Assembly (NCBI GenBank): GCA_024275795.1
Contig: JAJRYJ010000031.1
Span: forward strand, 1 to 39,595
Length of the DNA: 39,595 bases
Source: Actinomycetes bacterium
Lineage (GTDB): Bacteria > Actinomycetota > Thermoleophilia > BMS3ABIN01
Direction of reading: 5' to 3'
Shown: positions 6,426 to 14,368 of the stretch, in pieces
Layout: each line of letters opens with the position of its first letter
Numbering within the stretch: position 1 is the stretch's first letter
Notes under the pieces: model-generated
Seen by the model: the letters and a program-made list of their open reading frames with translations, nothing else
Told to the model about the DNA's origin: nothing
Databases searched by the model: none
Made by a program: the position numbers and the translations under genes

Positions 6426-9311
6426 ATGAATATCCTGCATACAGTATCTGGTGGGCTACCTGCGGGAATCCCGAAACCAGCAAGGCGCCTGTTTGCTCTT
6501 AAGACCGCCATGATCGCGGTCCTTATATTGTTTACGCTGTTGCTGGCCGCCCTGCCCGCTTCGGCCCAGGAAAACAATCCCGGAGCTGTCACCGGCTCCT
6601 TACCGGACGACGCTGCGACGGCGGCTCCCGCAGGCCGCATCCTGATAGTCCACGACCAGAACGACGACGACACGATTCCGCGCCAGCTGGCTTCACTCCT
6701 CGGACACTTCCCGGTGACGTCCGATATCGTCGAAGAAGAGTTTTATGAGCCCGGCAGCCTGTCCCGGTACGACGCGGTCTTCTACATCGGTGGCACGCAT
6801 AAGGCGATAAACCCGGCCTTCCTCGACGATGTATACATGAGCGGGAAGCCTGTGGCCTGGATGGGCCGCGGTCTCGACTGGCTCGGTGCAGAACACCCAT
6901 TGTCAAAGTACGGCATAGGCTATTCACGGGTCGAGACGGACGAGCCGTTCACAACGGTCAGCTACAAGGATACGGACCTGAAGAAGACCGATCCGGTTGC
7001 CAGCGTCACCTATGTTTCTGATGAGAGCAAAGCCAGGGTCGTGTCCTGGATGGACAGCAACAGCGAAAGCGCTCCCTACCTGATCAACAGCGGCAACTTC
7101 TGGTACTTCGCGGACATGCCGATGGTCAGCCGCAGCCCCGAGGGCGCCAGCGGTGACAGCGCTTACCTTGTGCTCGCGGACGTGCTGCATGACATCCTCG
7201 ATCAGCCTCACGCCGAAGAACACCGGGCCATGGTCCGCATCGAGGATGTCCATCCGAACTCCGACATCGGCGCTCTCGACACTTTGGTGGATTACCTTTA
7301 CCAGAAGGGCATACCCTTCGGCGTCGGCCTGATTCCCGTCTATATCAATCCCGGCACCGGCGAGGAAGTCCACCTGAGTGACAAGCCGGATTTCGTTGAG
7401 GCCATCAAGCGGGCCGAGGCCAAGGGCGGGACCATAGTCCTGCATGGGTATACCCACCAGTTATATGGGGTCACTGCCGTCGATCACGAATTCTATGACA
7501 ACAGGACCGGCCAGTTCCCCGCAGGGGAGAGCATCGAGTCCGTCAGTAGCCGCATAGAGACGGCCCTGAGGGAAGTCAACGGACAGGGCATCTATCCAAA
7601 GATCTGGGAAACACCGCATTACAACGCTTCAAACCTGACACATAGCGTCGTCGCGGAATATTTCAATATCGTCTGGGAGCGGCGCGACGCTCCCTTCTTC
7701 CCCTATGTAGTACACCTGGAAGAGACGGATCAGACGGCGCTGCCTGAGACCCTGGGATATATCCGCGGCGCGGACCGTACGGCAGAGAACCTGGTCTCGA
7801 TGGCGGAGAAACAGAAGGTTGTCAGGGACGGTTATGCCAGCTTCTTCTTCCACCTGCACATCCAGGAAGGACAGATGCACGAGATGGTCGACGGCCTGCA
7901 GGCGGAGGGTTACCAGTTCATCTCGCCCGCAGAGGCAGCAGGGCTTCCCTATTCGCCGCCGCCGCCGCCGTCCTGGGTAAGCAGGGTGGCCTGGCGCGTG
8001 ACCATGACCATGGGCGCCTTCCTGCCACAGAGCCTGAAGGATCCCAGCGGCACGACCCTGCTGACGCTGCTGGCTATCTTCATCATCCTTTATTATTGGG
8101 GCATTTTCCTGCTGAGCCGCAAGCCCCCCAAGCTGAAGGGGGAGTTCAACCCGGATCTGGAATTCGTGATCATCATCCCGGCGCTGAATGAAGAAATGGT
8201 GCTGGGCAAAACCCTGGACCACCTGCTGTCACTGCCACAGAAAAACCTGACGGTGCTGGTCGTGAATGACGCCTCCGAGGACAGGACGCTGGAGATCGCC
8301 AACTCGTTCCGCGACAGCCGCCTGCGGGTGATCGATCATCCCAAGGCCCAGGCCCGGCAGGGCAAGGGCAAGGTACTGAATTACGCCTTCAAATATCTCA
8401 TGGCCAGCGACATGGTCAAGGAAAAGGGCGCTGAAAACGTCATCTACGGCGTGCTCGATGCGGACGGCAGGGTCCAGTCGAACATCCTCGACGCCGTCAA
8501 CCCCTATTTCTCCAAACCGGATGTCGGCGCCGTGCAGACCGGCGTGCGCATCAACAACGCCAATACCAATATCCTTACCAAATGGCAGAATTTCGAATTC
8601 CTTGCTTTCGCCCGCCTGGCACAGAAAGCCCGTGAACACCTGGGCAGCGTCGGCCTGGGCGGCAACGGCCAGTTCGTACGCCTGTCGGCCCTGGCCACAC
8701 AGGGCGACGACCCCTGGACGGACTGCCTGACAGAAGACCTGGACCTGGGCATTAACCTGATGCTGTCGGGCTGGGAGAACCACTATTGCTCCGACACCTT
8801 CATCTCCCAGCAGGGGGTCCCGGAAATGCGGCCCCTGATAAAACAGCGGACCCGCTGGTTCCAGGGACACCTGACCTGCTGGCGGCATATCCCCGCGCTA
8901 TCGAAGATGGACGGGCCTCTGTCCGCCCGGATAGATACCATCTATTACCTGCTGGCGCCGCTGATGGTCTTCATATTCCTGCCGAGTTCGCTGTTGTTCG
9001 TGTTCTGGACCTTCTTCTTCCTGCTGAGCGGCGCCTCCTCGGTGATGGTGGATCCTGTGAAGTTCCTTCCCACGGCCATCGTCTGGTACATGTTCTCCTT
9101 CGGCGCCGTTCCCACGGTGGTCTGGACATTCTGGCGTGAGGAGAAGGACATGAGCGGCGTCAAGGCATTCATCTATGCGCACGTGTTCGCCTTTTTCTAT
9201 GTAGTGTGGTTCGTCGCGGGCGTCAAGGCCATCTACAGGCTTGCCAGGGGTGAGGGCTCCTGGGTGAAGACGGCGCGCACGGACGAGACGACCATAGGTG
9301 AAGCAAGCTAG
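6426..9311 (+). CDS. Bifunctional polysaccharide deacetylase (DUF2334-like) / family 2 glycosyltransferase
   Basis: Membrane protein of 961 aa from ATG 6426; GTG 6354 is an alternative, and neither has a clear SD. A signal or anchor helix (about 27-48) is followed by an extracytoplasmic part. Its second half is a DUF2334-type deacetylase-like domain (about 265-505), with RIEDVHP at 271-277 and HGYTHQ at 340-345. After a proline run (SPPPPPS) and a transmembrane helix (about 543-563) comes a processive GT2 domain: IIPALNEE, the DAD metal motif at 678-680, TEDLD at 769-773, and QRTRWFQG from 807. A C-terminal membrane block follows. The synthase half resembles PgaC/hyaluronan-synthase-type enzymes that polymerise and export beta-linked N-acetylhexosamine chains; the deacetylase half could de-N-acetylate the emerging polymer. 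With wecB upstream, a GlcNAc- or ManNAc-containing exopolysaccharide is likely. The exact polymer is inference. Confidence 0.87.
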   Translation: MNILHTVSGGLPAGIPKPARRLFALKTAMIAVLILFTLLLAALPASAQENNPGAVTGSLPDDAATAAPAGRILIVHDQNDDDTIPRQLASLLGHFPVTSDIVEEEFYEPGSLSRYDAVFYIGGTHKAINPAFLDDVYMSGKPVAWMGRGLDWLGAEHPLSKYGIGYSRVETDEPFTTVSYKDTDLKKTDPVASVTYVSDESKARVVSWMDSNSESAPYLINSGNFWYFADMPMVSRSPEGASGDSAYLVLADVLHDILDQPHAEEHRAMVRIEDVHPNSDIGALDTLVDYLYQKGIPFGVGLIPVYINPGTGEEVHLSDKPDFVEAIKRAEAKGGTIVLHGYTHQLYGVTAVDHEFYDNRTGQFPAGESIESVSSRIETALREVNGQGIYPKIWETPHYNASNLTHSVVAEYFNIVWERRDAPFFPYVVHLEETDQTALPETLGYIRGADRTAENLVSMAEKQKVVRDGYASFFFHLHIQEGQMHEMVDGLQAEGYQFISPAEAAGLPYSPPPPPSWVSRVAWRVTMTMGAFLPQSLKDPSGTTLLTLLAIFIILYYWGIFLLSRKPPKLKGEFNPDLEFVIIIPALNEEMVLGKTLDHLLSLPQKNLTVLVVNDASEDRTLEIANSFRDSRLRVIDHPKAQARQGKGKVLNYAFKYLMASDMVKEKGAENVIYGVLDADGRVQSNILDAVNPYFSKPDVGAVQTGVRINNANTNILTKWQNFEFLAFARLAQKAREHLGSVGLGGNGQFVRLSALATQGDDPWTDCLTEDLDLGINLMLSGWENHYCSDTFISQQGVPEMRPLIKQRTRWFQGHLTCWRHIPALSKMDGPLSARIDTIYYLLAPLMVFIFLPSSLLFVFWTFFFLLSGASSVMVDPVKFLPTAIVWYMFSFGAVPTVVWTFWREEKDMSGVKAFIYAHVFAFFYVVWFVAGVKAIYRLARGEGSWVKTARTDETTIGEAS

Positions 9312-9377
9312 GCCCTATCGGATAGCCCCTCCCCTCCGGCAGTACGCATCCATTTTGCGGCCGCCTGCGTCTAAAAG

Positions 9378-9412
9378 AAACAGCAATTTCCGGATCGCCG
9401 GGAGCTGTTTTT
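9378..9412 (+). terminator. Intrinsic terminator of the polysaccharide operon
   Basis: AAACAGC pairs with GCTGTTT, with a nested TTCCGG / CCGGGA stem around the loop ATCG and a 3-nt bulge (AAT) on the 5' side. TT then C follows the outer arm, giving a run of five T. It lies 66 nt past the synthase stop codon and isolates the operon from rpoD. Confidence 0.7.
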
Positions 9413-9548
9413 CGAAGTCGTTGGGGGTGGGTTTAGACTGTCGCCCGGCGTGGGATAACATTTTAGCCCCGCCGATGCTGTTTCCCCGATGCTGGAATTA
9501 TCGATTCCCGCCGATAACTATTGAGGTAAAAAACCATGTCCGCGGGGA
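9413..9548. other. Non-coding upstream region of the sigma factor gene
   Basis: No plausible gene is seen. The stretch contains a direct repeat of CGATGCTG (9473-9500 region) and two GATAAC words (9457 and 9511 regions) that could be -10 elements, but I could not pair either with a good -35. Confidence 0.4.
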
Positions 9549-9575
9549 GCACATGGTTGACGCATGTGCTACAAT
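9549..9575 (+). promoter_or_regulatory. Putative extended -10 promoter of rpoD overlapping an inverted repeat
   Basis: TGC-TACAAT at 9567-9575 is an extended -10 element with no recognisable -35 at 17 bp. An inverted repeat with 7-bp arms, GCACATG (9549-9555) and CATGTGC (9563-9569), overlaps the TGC. This is a likely position for a repressor operator on the primary sigma gene. Confidence 0.45.
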
Positions 9576-9653
9576 AGCCGCTTGGCATTTGCCCAAAACG
9601 GGCAAAAAAAGGATAAGACAACGAAAAAGAGAAAGATAGAACAAGTGAAAACA

Positions 9654-10718
9654 ATGACGGAATTACCTAACGAATTGACTCAACAACTGATAACACAGGG
9701 CCAGGAGAAAGGGTTTCTCACCCTGGATGATATCGCCGACGCGCTTCAGGAAGCGGATCTGACTACTGAACAGATCGAAGAGGTCTATTCGCGCATCTCT
9801 GAGGGCGGCGTCGAGATCGTGGAAGAGGGCGGCGACGATTCTCCCGAGGCTACCCGCAAGCAGATACAGGATGCGCCGACGGAGCGTCCGGCGGCGACCG
9901 ATGACTCACTGCGGATGTACCTGCGTGACATCGGCCGCATTCCCCTGCTCTCCGCCGCCGAAGAGGTCTCGCTGGCCAAGCGCATGGAGCGCGGCGACAT
10001 GGATGCCAAAAGTCGCCTGGTCGAGGCAAACCTGCGCCTGGTGGTCAGTATCGCCAAGCGTTATCTGGGCCGCGGGCTGTCGTTCCTTGACCTGATTCAG
10101 GAAGGCAACCTGGGCCTGATCCGTGCCGTGGAGAAGTTCGACTACCGCCGCGGTTACAAGTTCTCCACCTACGCCACCTGGTGGATCCGCCAGGCGGTCA
10201 CCCGCGCCATCGCCGACCAGGCGAGGACCATCCGCATCCCGGTGCACATGGTTGAGAAGCTCAACCACCTGGTAAGGGCCAAGCGCCAGCTGATCCAGGA
10301 CCTGGGACGGGAACCGACCCCCGAGGAGATCGCCAAGGTGATGGAAACCTCCGTTGAGAAGATCCAGCACCTGATCAAGATCTCCCAGAGCCCCGTCAGC
10401 CTGGAAAAGCCCGTCGGTGACGAAGAGGAAGCTGAGCTCGGAGATTTCCTGGAGGATGAGGGCACGCCCCATCCGATGGATGCGGCCGTCTCTGAGATAA
10501 AAAAGGATGACCTGAACAAGGTGCTGGACTCACTGCCGCACCGCGAGCGCAAGATACTGGAGTTGCGCTACGGGCTCAACGGCGAGCACCCGCGTACCCT
10601 GGAGCAGATCGGCAGGCGATTCGGTGTCACGCGCGAGCGCATCCGCCAGATAGAAGCAAACACCCTGGCGCGGCTGAAGGAATTGCAGGAGACGCAGCAC
10701 CTGCGCGAAAGCGCCTGA
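9654..10718 (+). CDS. rpoD: RNA polymerase primary sigma factor (sigma-70 group 1)
   Basis: Directs RNA polymerase to housekeeping promoters; 354 aa. A short region 1.1-like segment ([25 protein letters not shown]) is followed by a variable acidic linker. Region 1.2 ([18 protein letters not shown]) and region 2 follow ([38 protein letters not shown] for -10 recognition and melting), then region 3. Region 4 carries the helix-turn-helix ([19 protein letters not shown]). The length matches compact Firmicutes/actinobacterial SigA proteins without the long non-conserved insert. ATG 9654 is chosen because conserved region 1.1 begins there; GTG 9645 is also possible, and no clear SD is present. It is monocistronic and convergent with the TPR gene. 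The consensus -35/-10 sequences elsewhere in the window fit such a factor. Confidence 0.95.
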   Translation: MTELPNELTQQLITQGQEKGFLTLDDIADALQEADLTTEQIEEVYSRISEGGVEIVEEGGDDSPEATRKQIQDAPTERPAATDDSLRMYLRDIGRIPLLSAAEEVSLAKRMERGDMDAKSRLVEANLRLVVSIAKRYLGRGLSFLDLIQEGNLGLIRAVEKFDYRRGYKFSTYATWWIRQAVTRAIADQARTIRIPVHMVEKLNHLVRAKRQLIQDLGREPTPEEIAKVMETSVEKIQHLIKISQSPVSLEKPVGDEEEAELGDFLEDEGTPHPMDAAVSEIKKDDLNKVLDSLPHRERKILELRYGLNGEHPRTLEQIGRRFGVTRERIRQIEANTLARLKELQETQHLRESA

Positions 10719-10751
10719 AGGTGCGGGGCACGCTCCCGGTTACGCCGTTTC

Positions 10752-11363
10752 CTAGAGACCCGACGAACCCGACTGGTCGATGAACCGCTTGGCCTCCTGG
10801 CCGATGGGACTGCTCGGGTTCAACTCGTAAGCCTTCTGCCAGGCGGCATTGGCTTCGTCGGTCCTGATCATCCGGTCCAGGATCACTCCATATACCAGCC
10901 AGGCGCGCTGGTTATCCGGTGCGGCCACGGTCACCTGCCGCAGTTCCTTCTCGGCCACATCGAACATCACCAGATTGAAATAGGAGAAGCCCAGGTCGAT
11001 GTGGACCTCCTGGTCGTTCGGGTTGATTGCCAGGTAGCTCCTGTAATTATCAACGGCGCTCTTGAAGCTGCGGTAGGCGCTGTTGATGTCGCCGCCTTCC
11101 TTCTGCAGGGAGCCCAGTTCGAGGTAGGCATCTCCCAATCCCCTGAGCGCAACCGTATCCTGGGGGTTGGCGTCCACAAGGCCCTGGAACTGATCTATCT
11201 GCTCCTGCTTGTTGGTGATCTCCGCCTCGACCATCGGGTTCTGTGTAGTGCTCGCCTTCTCCTCGCCGCTATCCTCACTCAACCACTTGGGAACGAAAAA
11301 TCCGGCGGCGATGGCGATGGCGATCACCGGTATCAATAACAGCCATTTGAGATTGTCGTTCAT
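10752..11363 (-). CDS. Membrane-anchored TPR protein
   Basis: A 203-aa protein with one N-terminal transmembrane helix (about residues 6-28, LLLIPVIAIAIAAGFFVPKW). It is followed by about four tetratricopeptide-like helical repeats, for example NPQDTVALRGLGDAYLELG, NPNDQEVHIDLGFSYFNL and PDNQRAWLVYGVILDRM. TPR proteins of this layout (CcmH/NrfG/CcmI-like) act as scaffolds, often in cytochrome c maturation. The start codon overlaps the stop of the upstream thioredoxin-like gene (TGATG), so translation is coupled and the products probably work together. The precise function is not known; the CcmI-like role is inferred from the TlpA/CcdA neighbours. Confidence 0.82.
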   Translation of the reverse strand: MNDNLKWLLLIPVIAIAIAAGFFVPKWLSEDSGEEKASTTQNPMVEAEITNKQEQIDQFQGLVDANPQDTVALRGLGDAYLELGSLQKEGGDINSAYRSFKSAVDNYRSYLAINPNDQEVHIDLGFSYFNLVMFDVAEKELRQVTVAAPDNQRAWLVYGVILDRMIRTDEANAAWQKAYELNPSSPIGQEAKRFIDQSGSSGL

Positions 11364-11944
11364 CAGTTATCCACCATGTGTTCGATCATCTTCAGGTCGG
11401 AATTGGTCAGCTGGCCGACTACTCTCTTAACGATGATGCCGTCCTTGTCGATGATATAGCTCTCCGGGAACTTGTCCGTCTGGTAAAGATCTCCCACTTC
11501 CTTGTCCTGGTCCAGCAGAATCGGGAAAGTCAGCCCGAATTCATTGACAAAAGGCCTGACCTCCTCCTCACCCTTGCGATCCTGGCTCGCGGCCAGGATT
11601 ACAAAGGGTTTGCCTTCCATGCTCTCGTAGAAGTCCTGCATGTAGGGCATCTCCTGCCGGCAGGGACCGCACCAGGTTGCCCAGATGTTCAGCAGGACCA
11701 CTTCGCCCTTGTGGTTCGAGAGGGAGTCCTCCCCCCCATCCAGCAACGGCAGCGTGAAGTCCGGCGCCACGTCACCTTCGACGACCGGCTCCGGTTTCTG
11801 CGACTGGTAGATGTAATAGACCCCGACGGCTATCGCTACGATCACCGCGAAGGCGATAATCGCGATCAGCACATCCTTCGGTTGCCAGCCCTCTTCGGAC
11901 AACGGTATCTCGTCACTGTTCGTCTTCGTTTCAGGGTCACTCAT
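11363..11944 (-). CDS. Membrane-anchored thiol-disulfide oxidoreductase, TlpA/ResA family
   Basis: A 193-aa extracytoplasmic thioredoxin-fold protein. A cytoplasmic N-terminus and one transmembrane helix (about 24-46) anchor the domain. The active site WATWCGPCRQE has Cys92 and Cys95, and GDVAPDFTLPLLDG is the typical AhpC/TSA-Redoxin entry. ResA/TlpA proteins reduce haem-binding cysteines of apocytochrome c or other exported thiols, taking electrons from CcdA, whose gene lies 196 bp upstream on the same strand. It is translationally coupled to the TPR gene. A promoter candidate is at 12090-12119. The specific substrate is not shown; cytochrome c is the usual one. Confidence 0.9.
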   Translation of the reverse strand: MSDPETKTNSDEIPLSEEGWQPKDVLIAIIAFAVIVAIAVGVYYIYQSQKPEPVVEGDVAPDFTLPLLDGGEDSLSNHKGEVVLLNIWATWCGPCRQEMPYMQDFYESMEGKPFVILAASQDRKGEEEVRPFVNEFGLTFPILLDQDKEVGDLYQTDKFPESYIIDKDGIIVKRVVGQLTNSDLKMIEHMVDN

Positions 11945-12089
11945 GGGCGGTTTCTTTCCCAGGTCATCCCCGCGGCGTCATCCTCTGCGGACGCCGGAGG
12001 TTTTTCTTGACGGCATGCATTCAGTCGTGCGGTCTGCCTGTGGAATGAATCGGACTGGAGTGTAAGCATGGGTGAGTTCGCACAAAGGT

Positions 12090-12119
12090 ATATTAGCACC
12101 TGGCAGATGATAAACCCAA
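12090..12119 (-). promoter_or_regulatory. Putative promoter of the tlpA/resA-TPR operon
   Basis: On the minus strand TTGGGT (12119-12114) and TAATAT (12095-12090) are 18 bp apart. They lie between ccdA and the thioredoxin-like gene, about 146 nt before its ATG. The -35 is weak and the -10 fair. Confidence 0.45.
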
Positions 12120-12140
12120 GTCATTATCAGGCCGCATGGC

Positions 12141-13073
12141 TTATACATCTACAGCGGGTACCCACTTCTGCAGCCACTCGGTCATCAAGGTAAGCTCGCC
12201 GGTCGCGAGCACCAGCCCGAAGGCTACCAGGATTGCGCCCGAGACCACCTTGATCAGGCCGAAATGCCGCTTGATGACCGAGAATGTGCCGATCAGCTTC
12301 ACGAACAGGAAACCGGAGAGGACGAAGGGCACGCCCATGCCCAGCGCGAACACGAACATCAAACTTGCGCCCGACAATGGGTCCTGCGTACCGATGGCCA
12401 GCATGATAACCGACCCCAGCAGCGGCCCGGTGCATGGTCCGATTCCGATGGAGAAAACCATGCCCGCGAGTATCACGCCCAACAGGCTTGCCGGTCGTTT
12501 CAACAGCCTGAAGCGCCTCTCCTTCTCGAGGAACGTCAGCGGAAACAGGCCCGCTGCGAAAGCAGCCAGTATCACCAGGCCGGCCACCAGGTAGACGATT
12601 GAATCCCGCACGACTTCAGAGCTGGTGGCATATACCTCATAACCGAATATCAGAGCTACGAACGCGGCGAACAGGCCCAGCGCCAGATATTTCTTCCTGA
12701 CCGGCTGGTACCTGATGGCTTCTCCCAGCATGAAGGAGCCGAAAGCCGTGAGCAGGGTGCCGGCAAAGATCTCGAGGGCGCGCTTGCCTTCACCCGCAGA
12801 ACTGGTGAAATAGGTAAGGAAGTCGCCAAGAGCGCTTCCGGCCCAGCCGGCGGCAGCGCCTTGCAGGGCGAAGAAAAAGGTGAAGCCGGCAACGAAAGCG
12901 ATGCTGGCAACCGCCACCTTCTGGGTCTTGGCCCCCAGCTCATCCACTCCAACCCCGGAAACGAACGACAGGTATCCGGGCAGAAGCGGTAAAACGCATG
13001 GTGACAGGAACGCGGCCAGGCCGGCGATGAACGCCCAGACGAACGCCAGCAACGAGATCTCGGTGATAATCAC
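12141..13073 (-). CDS. ccdA: Cytochrome c biogenesis / thiol-redox transmembrane protein CcdA (DsbD family)
   Basis: Polytopic membrane protein of 310 aa that carries reducing equivalents from cytoplasmic thioredoxin to extracytoplasmic thiol proteins. The first helix bears the family signature FLSPCVLPLLPGYLSFVSG and a later helix bears IGPCTGPLLGS, giving the paired cysteines used for electron transfer. There are seven to eight hydrophobic segments. It is somewhat longer than a typical CcdA (about 220-250 aa) because of an extended central section near residues 90-160. The start is GTG 13073 with only a weak GGGA upstream. It has its own good promoter at 13214-13243 and precedes the TlpA/ResA-like protein, its expected partner. 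Confidence 0.92.
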   Translation of the reverse strand: MIITEISLLAFVWAFIAGLAAFLSPCVLPLLPGYLSFVSGVGVDELGAKTQKVAVASIAFVAGFTFFFALQGAAAGWAGSALGDFLTYFTSSAGEGKRALEIFAGTLLTAFGSFMLGEAIRYQPVRKKYLALGLFAAFVALIFGYEVYATSSEVVRDSIVYLVAGLVILAAFAAGLFPLTFLEKERRFRLLKRPASLLGVILAGMVFSIGIGPCTGPLLGSVIMLAIGTQDPLSGASLMFVFALGMGVPFVLSGFLFVKLIGTFSVIKRHFGLIKVVSGAILVAFGLVLATGELTLMTEWLQKWVPAVDV

Positions 13074-13213
13074 GCCGGTGACATCCCGGGGAAAGCAGCA
13101 GTGTTCATGGAGCGTAAGTTGCGGGCGGCAACCGTGTCTGGTGCAGCCGCAAGGTCTTGAGTCGGCATCAGGATGTTTTCTCGATCATTGGGAACGCATT
13201 CTGGAGTGGATTC

Positions 13214-13243
13214 AATATAGCACACGGCCATAATGACTATCAA
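13214..13243 (-). promoter_or_regulatory. Promoter of ccdA
   Basis: On the minus strand TTGATA (13243-13238) and TATATT (13219-13214) are 18 bp apart, with a TGC extension before the -10. The -35 overlaps the lgt stop codon. The predicted leader is about 130 nt with no obvious structure. Confidence 0.6.
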
Positions 13244-14016
13244 CGAACCTCGGGGCGCCTGTGGACCCAGGCCAGGGCAAGGGCGGCCGCGAGCGTGGTA
13301 GCCAGAGCCAGCAGTTGCTGCTGCGTCTGCCCTATCCTGTCGAAACGCACGAATTCCACAAGGAAGCGCTCGAAGCCGGCCATCACCAGGTAGGCGAGGA
13401 AGAGCTCCCAGTCCCGCCTGAGCCGCGGCCACAGGTAGAGCAGAACGAAAAAGATAAGCAGCGACGCCCCGGCTTCATACAGCTGCGCCGGATGCACGGT
13501 CAAGCCCTCGGGGGTCGGCGGAGAACCCTGGGGGAACTCCATCGCCCATGGCAATGTCGACGGCCGCCCGTAATCGTCGCCGTTGAGGAAGCAGCCCATG
13601 CGGCCGAATGCGTAGCCGATGGCAATGGCGGGCGCTACGGCGTCCGCCGTCCTGCCGAGCGGCAGCTTGACGATCAACACTACCAGCAGCACGCCCAGGG
13701 TGCCCCCGATGAGCCCGCCGTACCAGACAAGGCCTGCACCGCTGAAGGCGGTTGTCATGGGGTTGTCCTGCAGGCGGTCCAGGTGCAGGAGCAGGTAGTG
13801 GATCTTGCTGCCGAGCAGGCCGCCGACGGCGGCGGCGATGGTCATCCAGTAGACATACTCCGGGTTGAGGCCCTTGCGCTTGAATCCGTAATAGGTGGTG
13901 ACCCCCGCGGCTACGAAACCGAGGGCCATCATCAGCCCGAAGGAATGAAACGTGAAGGGGCCTATGGTCAGGAGTTCGGGATACATATTACCCATGAACT
14001 CTAGCACATCGACCAT
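13240..14016 (-). CDS. lgt: Prolipoprotein diacylglyceryl transferase
   Basis: Inner-membrane enzyme that transfers diacylglycerol from phosphatidylglycerol to the lipobox cysteine of prolipoproteins; 258 aa with about seven hydrophobic helices. The N-terminal IGPFTFHSFGLMMALGF and the signature GRMGCFLNGDDYGRPS are diagnostic, followed by HPAQLYEA. Compared with the enterobacterial signature (GRxGNFxNxE), Asn is Cys and Glu is Asp, while the Arg is kept; Cys here also occurs in other bacterial Lgt variants. ATG 14016 is used, but ATGs at 13995 and 13986 are possible. None has a good SD. It is divergent from the riboswitch-led WxL-like gene. Confidence 0.93.
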   Translation of the reverse strand: MVDVLEFMGNMYPELLTIGPFTFHSFGLMMALGFVAAGVTTYYGFKRKGLNPEYVYWMTIAAAVGGLLGSKIHYLLLHLDRLQDNPMTTAFSGAGLVWYGGLIGGTLGVLLVVLIVKLPLGRTADAVAPAIAIGYAFGRMGCFLNGDDYGRPSTLPWAMEFPQGSPPTPEGLTVHPAQLYEAGASLLIFFVLLYLWPRLRRDWELFLAYLVMAGFERFLVEFVRFDRIGQTQQQLLALATTLAAALALAWVHRRPEVR

Positions 14017-14041
14017 AAATAACTAATAAGACACTAAAGGT

Positions 14042-14070
14042 ATTATTTGAGATGCCGATAATGCTTTCAA
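14042..14070 (-). promoter_or_regulatory. Putative lgt promoter
   Basis: On the minus strand TTGAAA (14070-14065) and AATAAT (14047-14042) are separated by 17 bp, about 25 nt before the lgt ATG at 14016. A small hairpin AGAC-GAAA-GTCT (14070-14081) marks the start of the riboswitch leader on the other strand. Confidence 0.5.
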
Positions 14071-14087
14071 GACGAAAGTCTGACCAC

Positions 14088-14168
14088 ACTCGATAAGGGC
14101 AAACCCGTCGTGAGGCGGGGACGCAAAGCCAGGGGTCTCCAAGGGGGAGACAGCCCAGCCGCCGAAGC
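14088..14168 (+). ncRNA. c-di-GMP-I (GEMM-I) riboswitch aptamer
   Basis: In order: TAAGGGCAAACC; a stem CCGTC / GGCGG closed by a GUGA (GNRA) tetraloop; the hallmark GGGACGCAAAGCC; a GGTCTCC / GGGAGAC arm; and the closing CAGCCCAGCCGCCGA. This matches the GEMM-I consensus block by block, and the G of AGGGCAAA expected to contact c-di-GMP is kept. The leader continues about 200 nt to the WxL-like gene through an intrinsic terminator at 14255-14297. With the aptamer at 4153-4240, two c-di-GMP switches lie within about 10 kb. Confidence 0.92.
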
Positions 14169-14170
14169 TT

Positions 14171-14254
14171 TTGAACTGAAGCTCGATCGTCTGGGCTGTA
14201 AGGCTTGCAGCCCAACATAGGTAGGCCGTAGCGGTTTGCGGCGTATCGCACTGA
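14171..14254 (+). promoter_or_regulatory. Candidate antiterminator segment of the riboswitch leader
   Basis: TTGAACT at 14171-14177, just after the aptamer, is the exact complement of AGTTCAA at 14255-14261, the 5' arm of the terminator. Flanking AGC / GCT extend the pairing after a 2-nt internal loop. A second hairpin (GGGCTG / CAGCCC, 14193-14213) lies between them. Pairing of the two ends would break the terminator. Confidence 0.6.
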
Positions 14255-14297
14255 AGTTCAATTGCTTTGATAGGCAGCAAAGCAGTTGGACTTTTTT
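14255..14297 (+). terminator. Riboswitch-controlled intrinsic terminator
   Basis: A 15-bp stem with two G-U pairs (14255-14269 with 14278-14292) and an 8-nt loop is followed by a run of T (14292-14297). It lies upstream of the translation start, so it is an attenuator rather than an end-of-gene terminator. This argues for transcriptional control by the c-di-GMP aptamer. Confidence 0.8.
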
Positions 14298-14368
14298 GTT
14301 GCTTTTTGCAAATGGGTAGGGATGAAGATTTCATCCACGCAATGGACTCAAGAGAGGGGTGCAAACAG

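Noticed and set aside
7950..7975. Run of CCG codons as a possible repeat tract or frameshift site
   Set aside because: It encodes a short proline linker (SPPPPPS) between domains and the frame is maintained.
9556..9580. TTGACG at 9557 as a -35 for rpoD
   Set aside because: The nearest -10 (TACAAT) is only 7 nt away and no -10 exists at 16-18 nt, so the extended -10 reading was preferred.
14170..14254. A tRNA or other structured RNA gene in the leader
   Set aside because: No cloverleaf, anticodon arm or CCA end; the hairpins fit a riboswitch expression platform.
14267..14368. ATG 14267 as start of the WxL-like protein
   Set aside because: That ATG is buried in the riboswitch terminator stem; GTG 14369 has an SD and starts a clean signal peptide.
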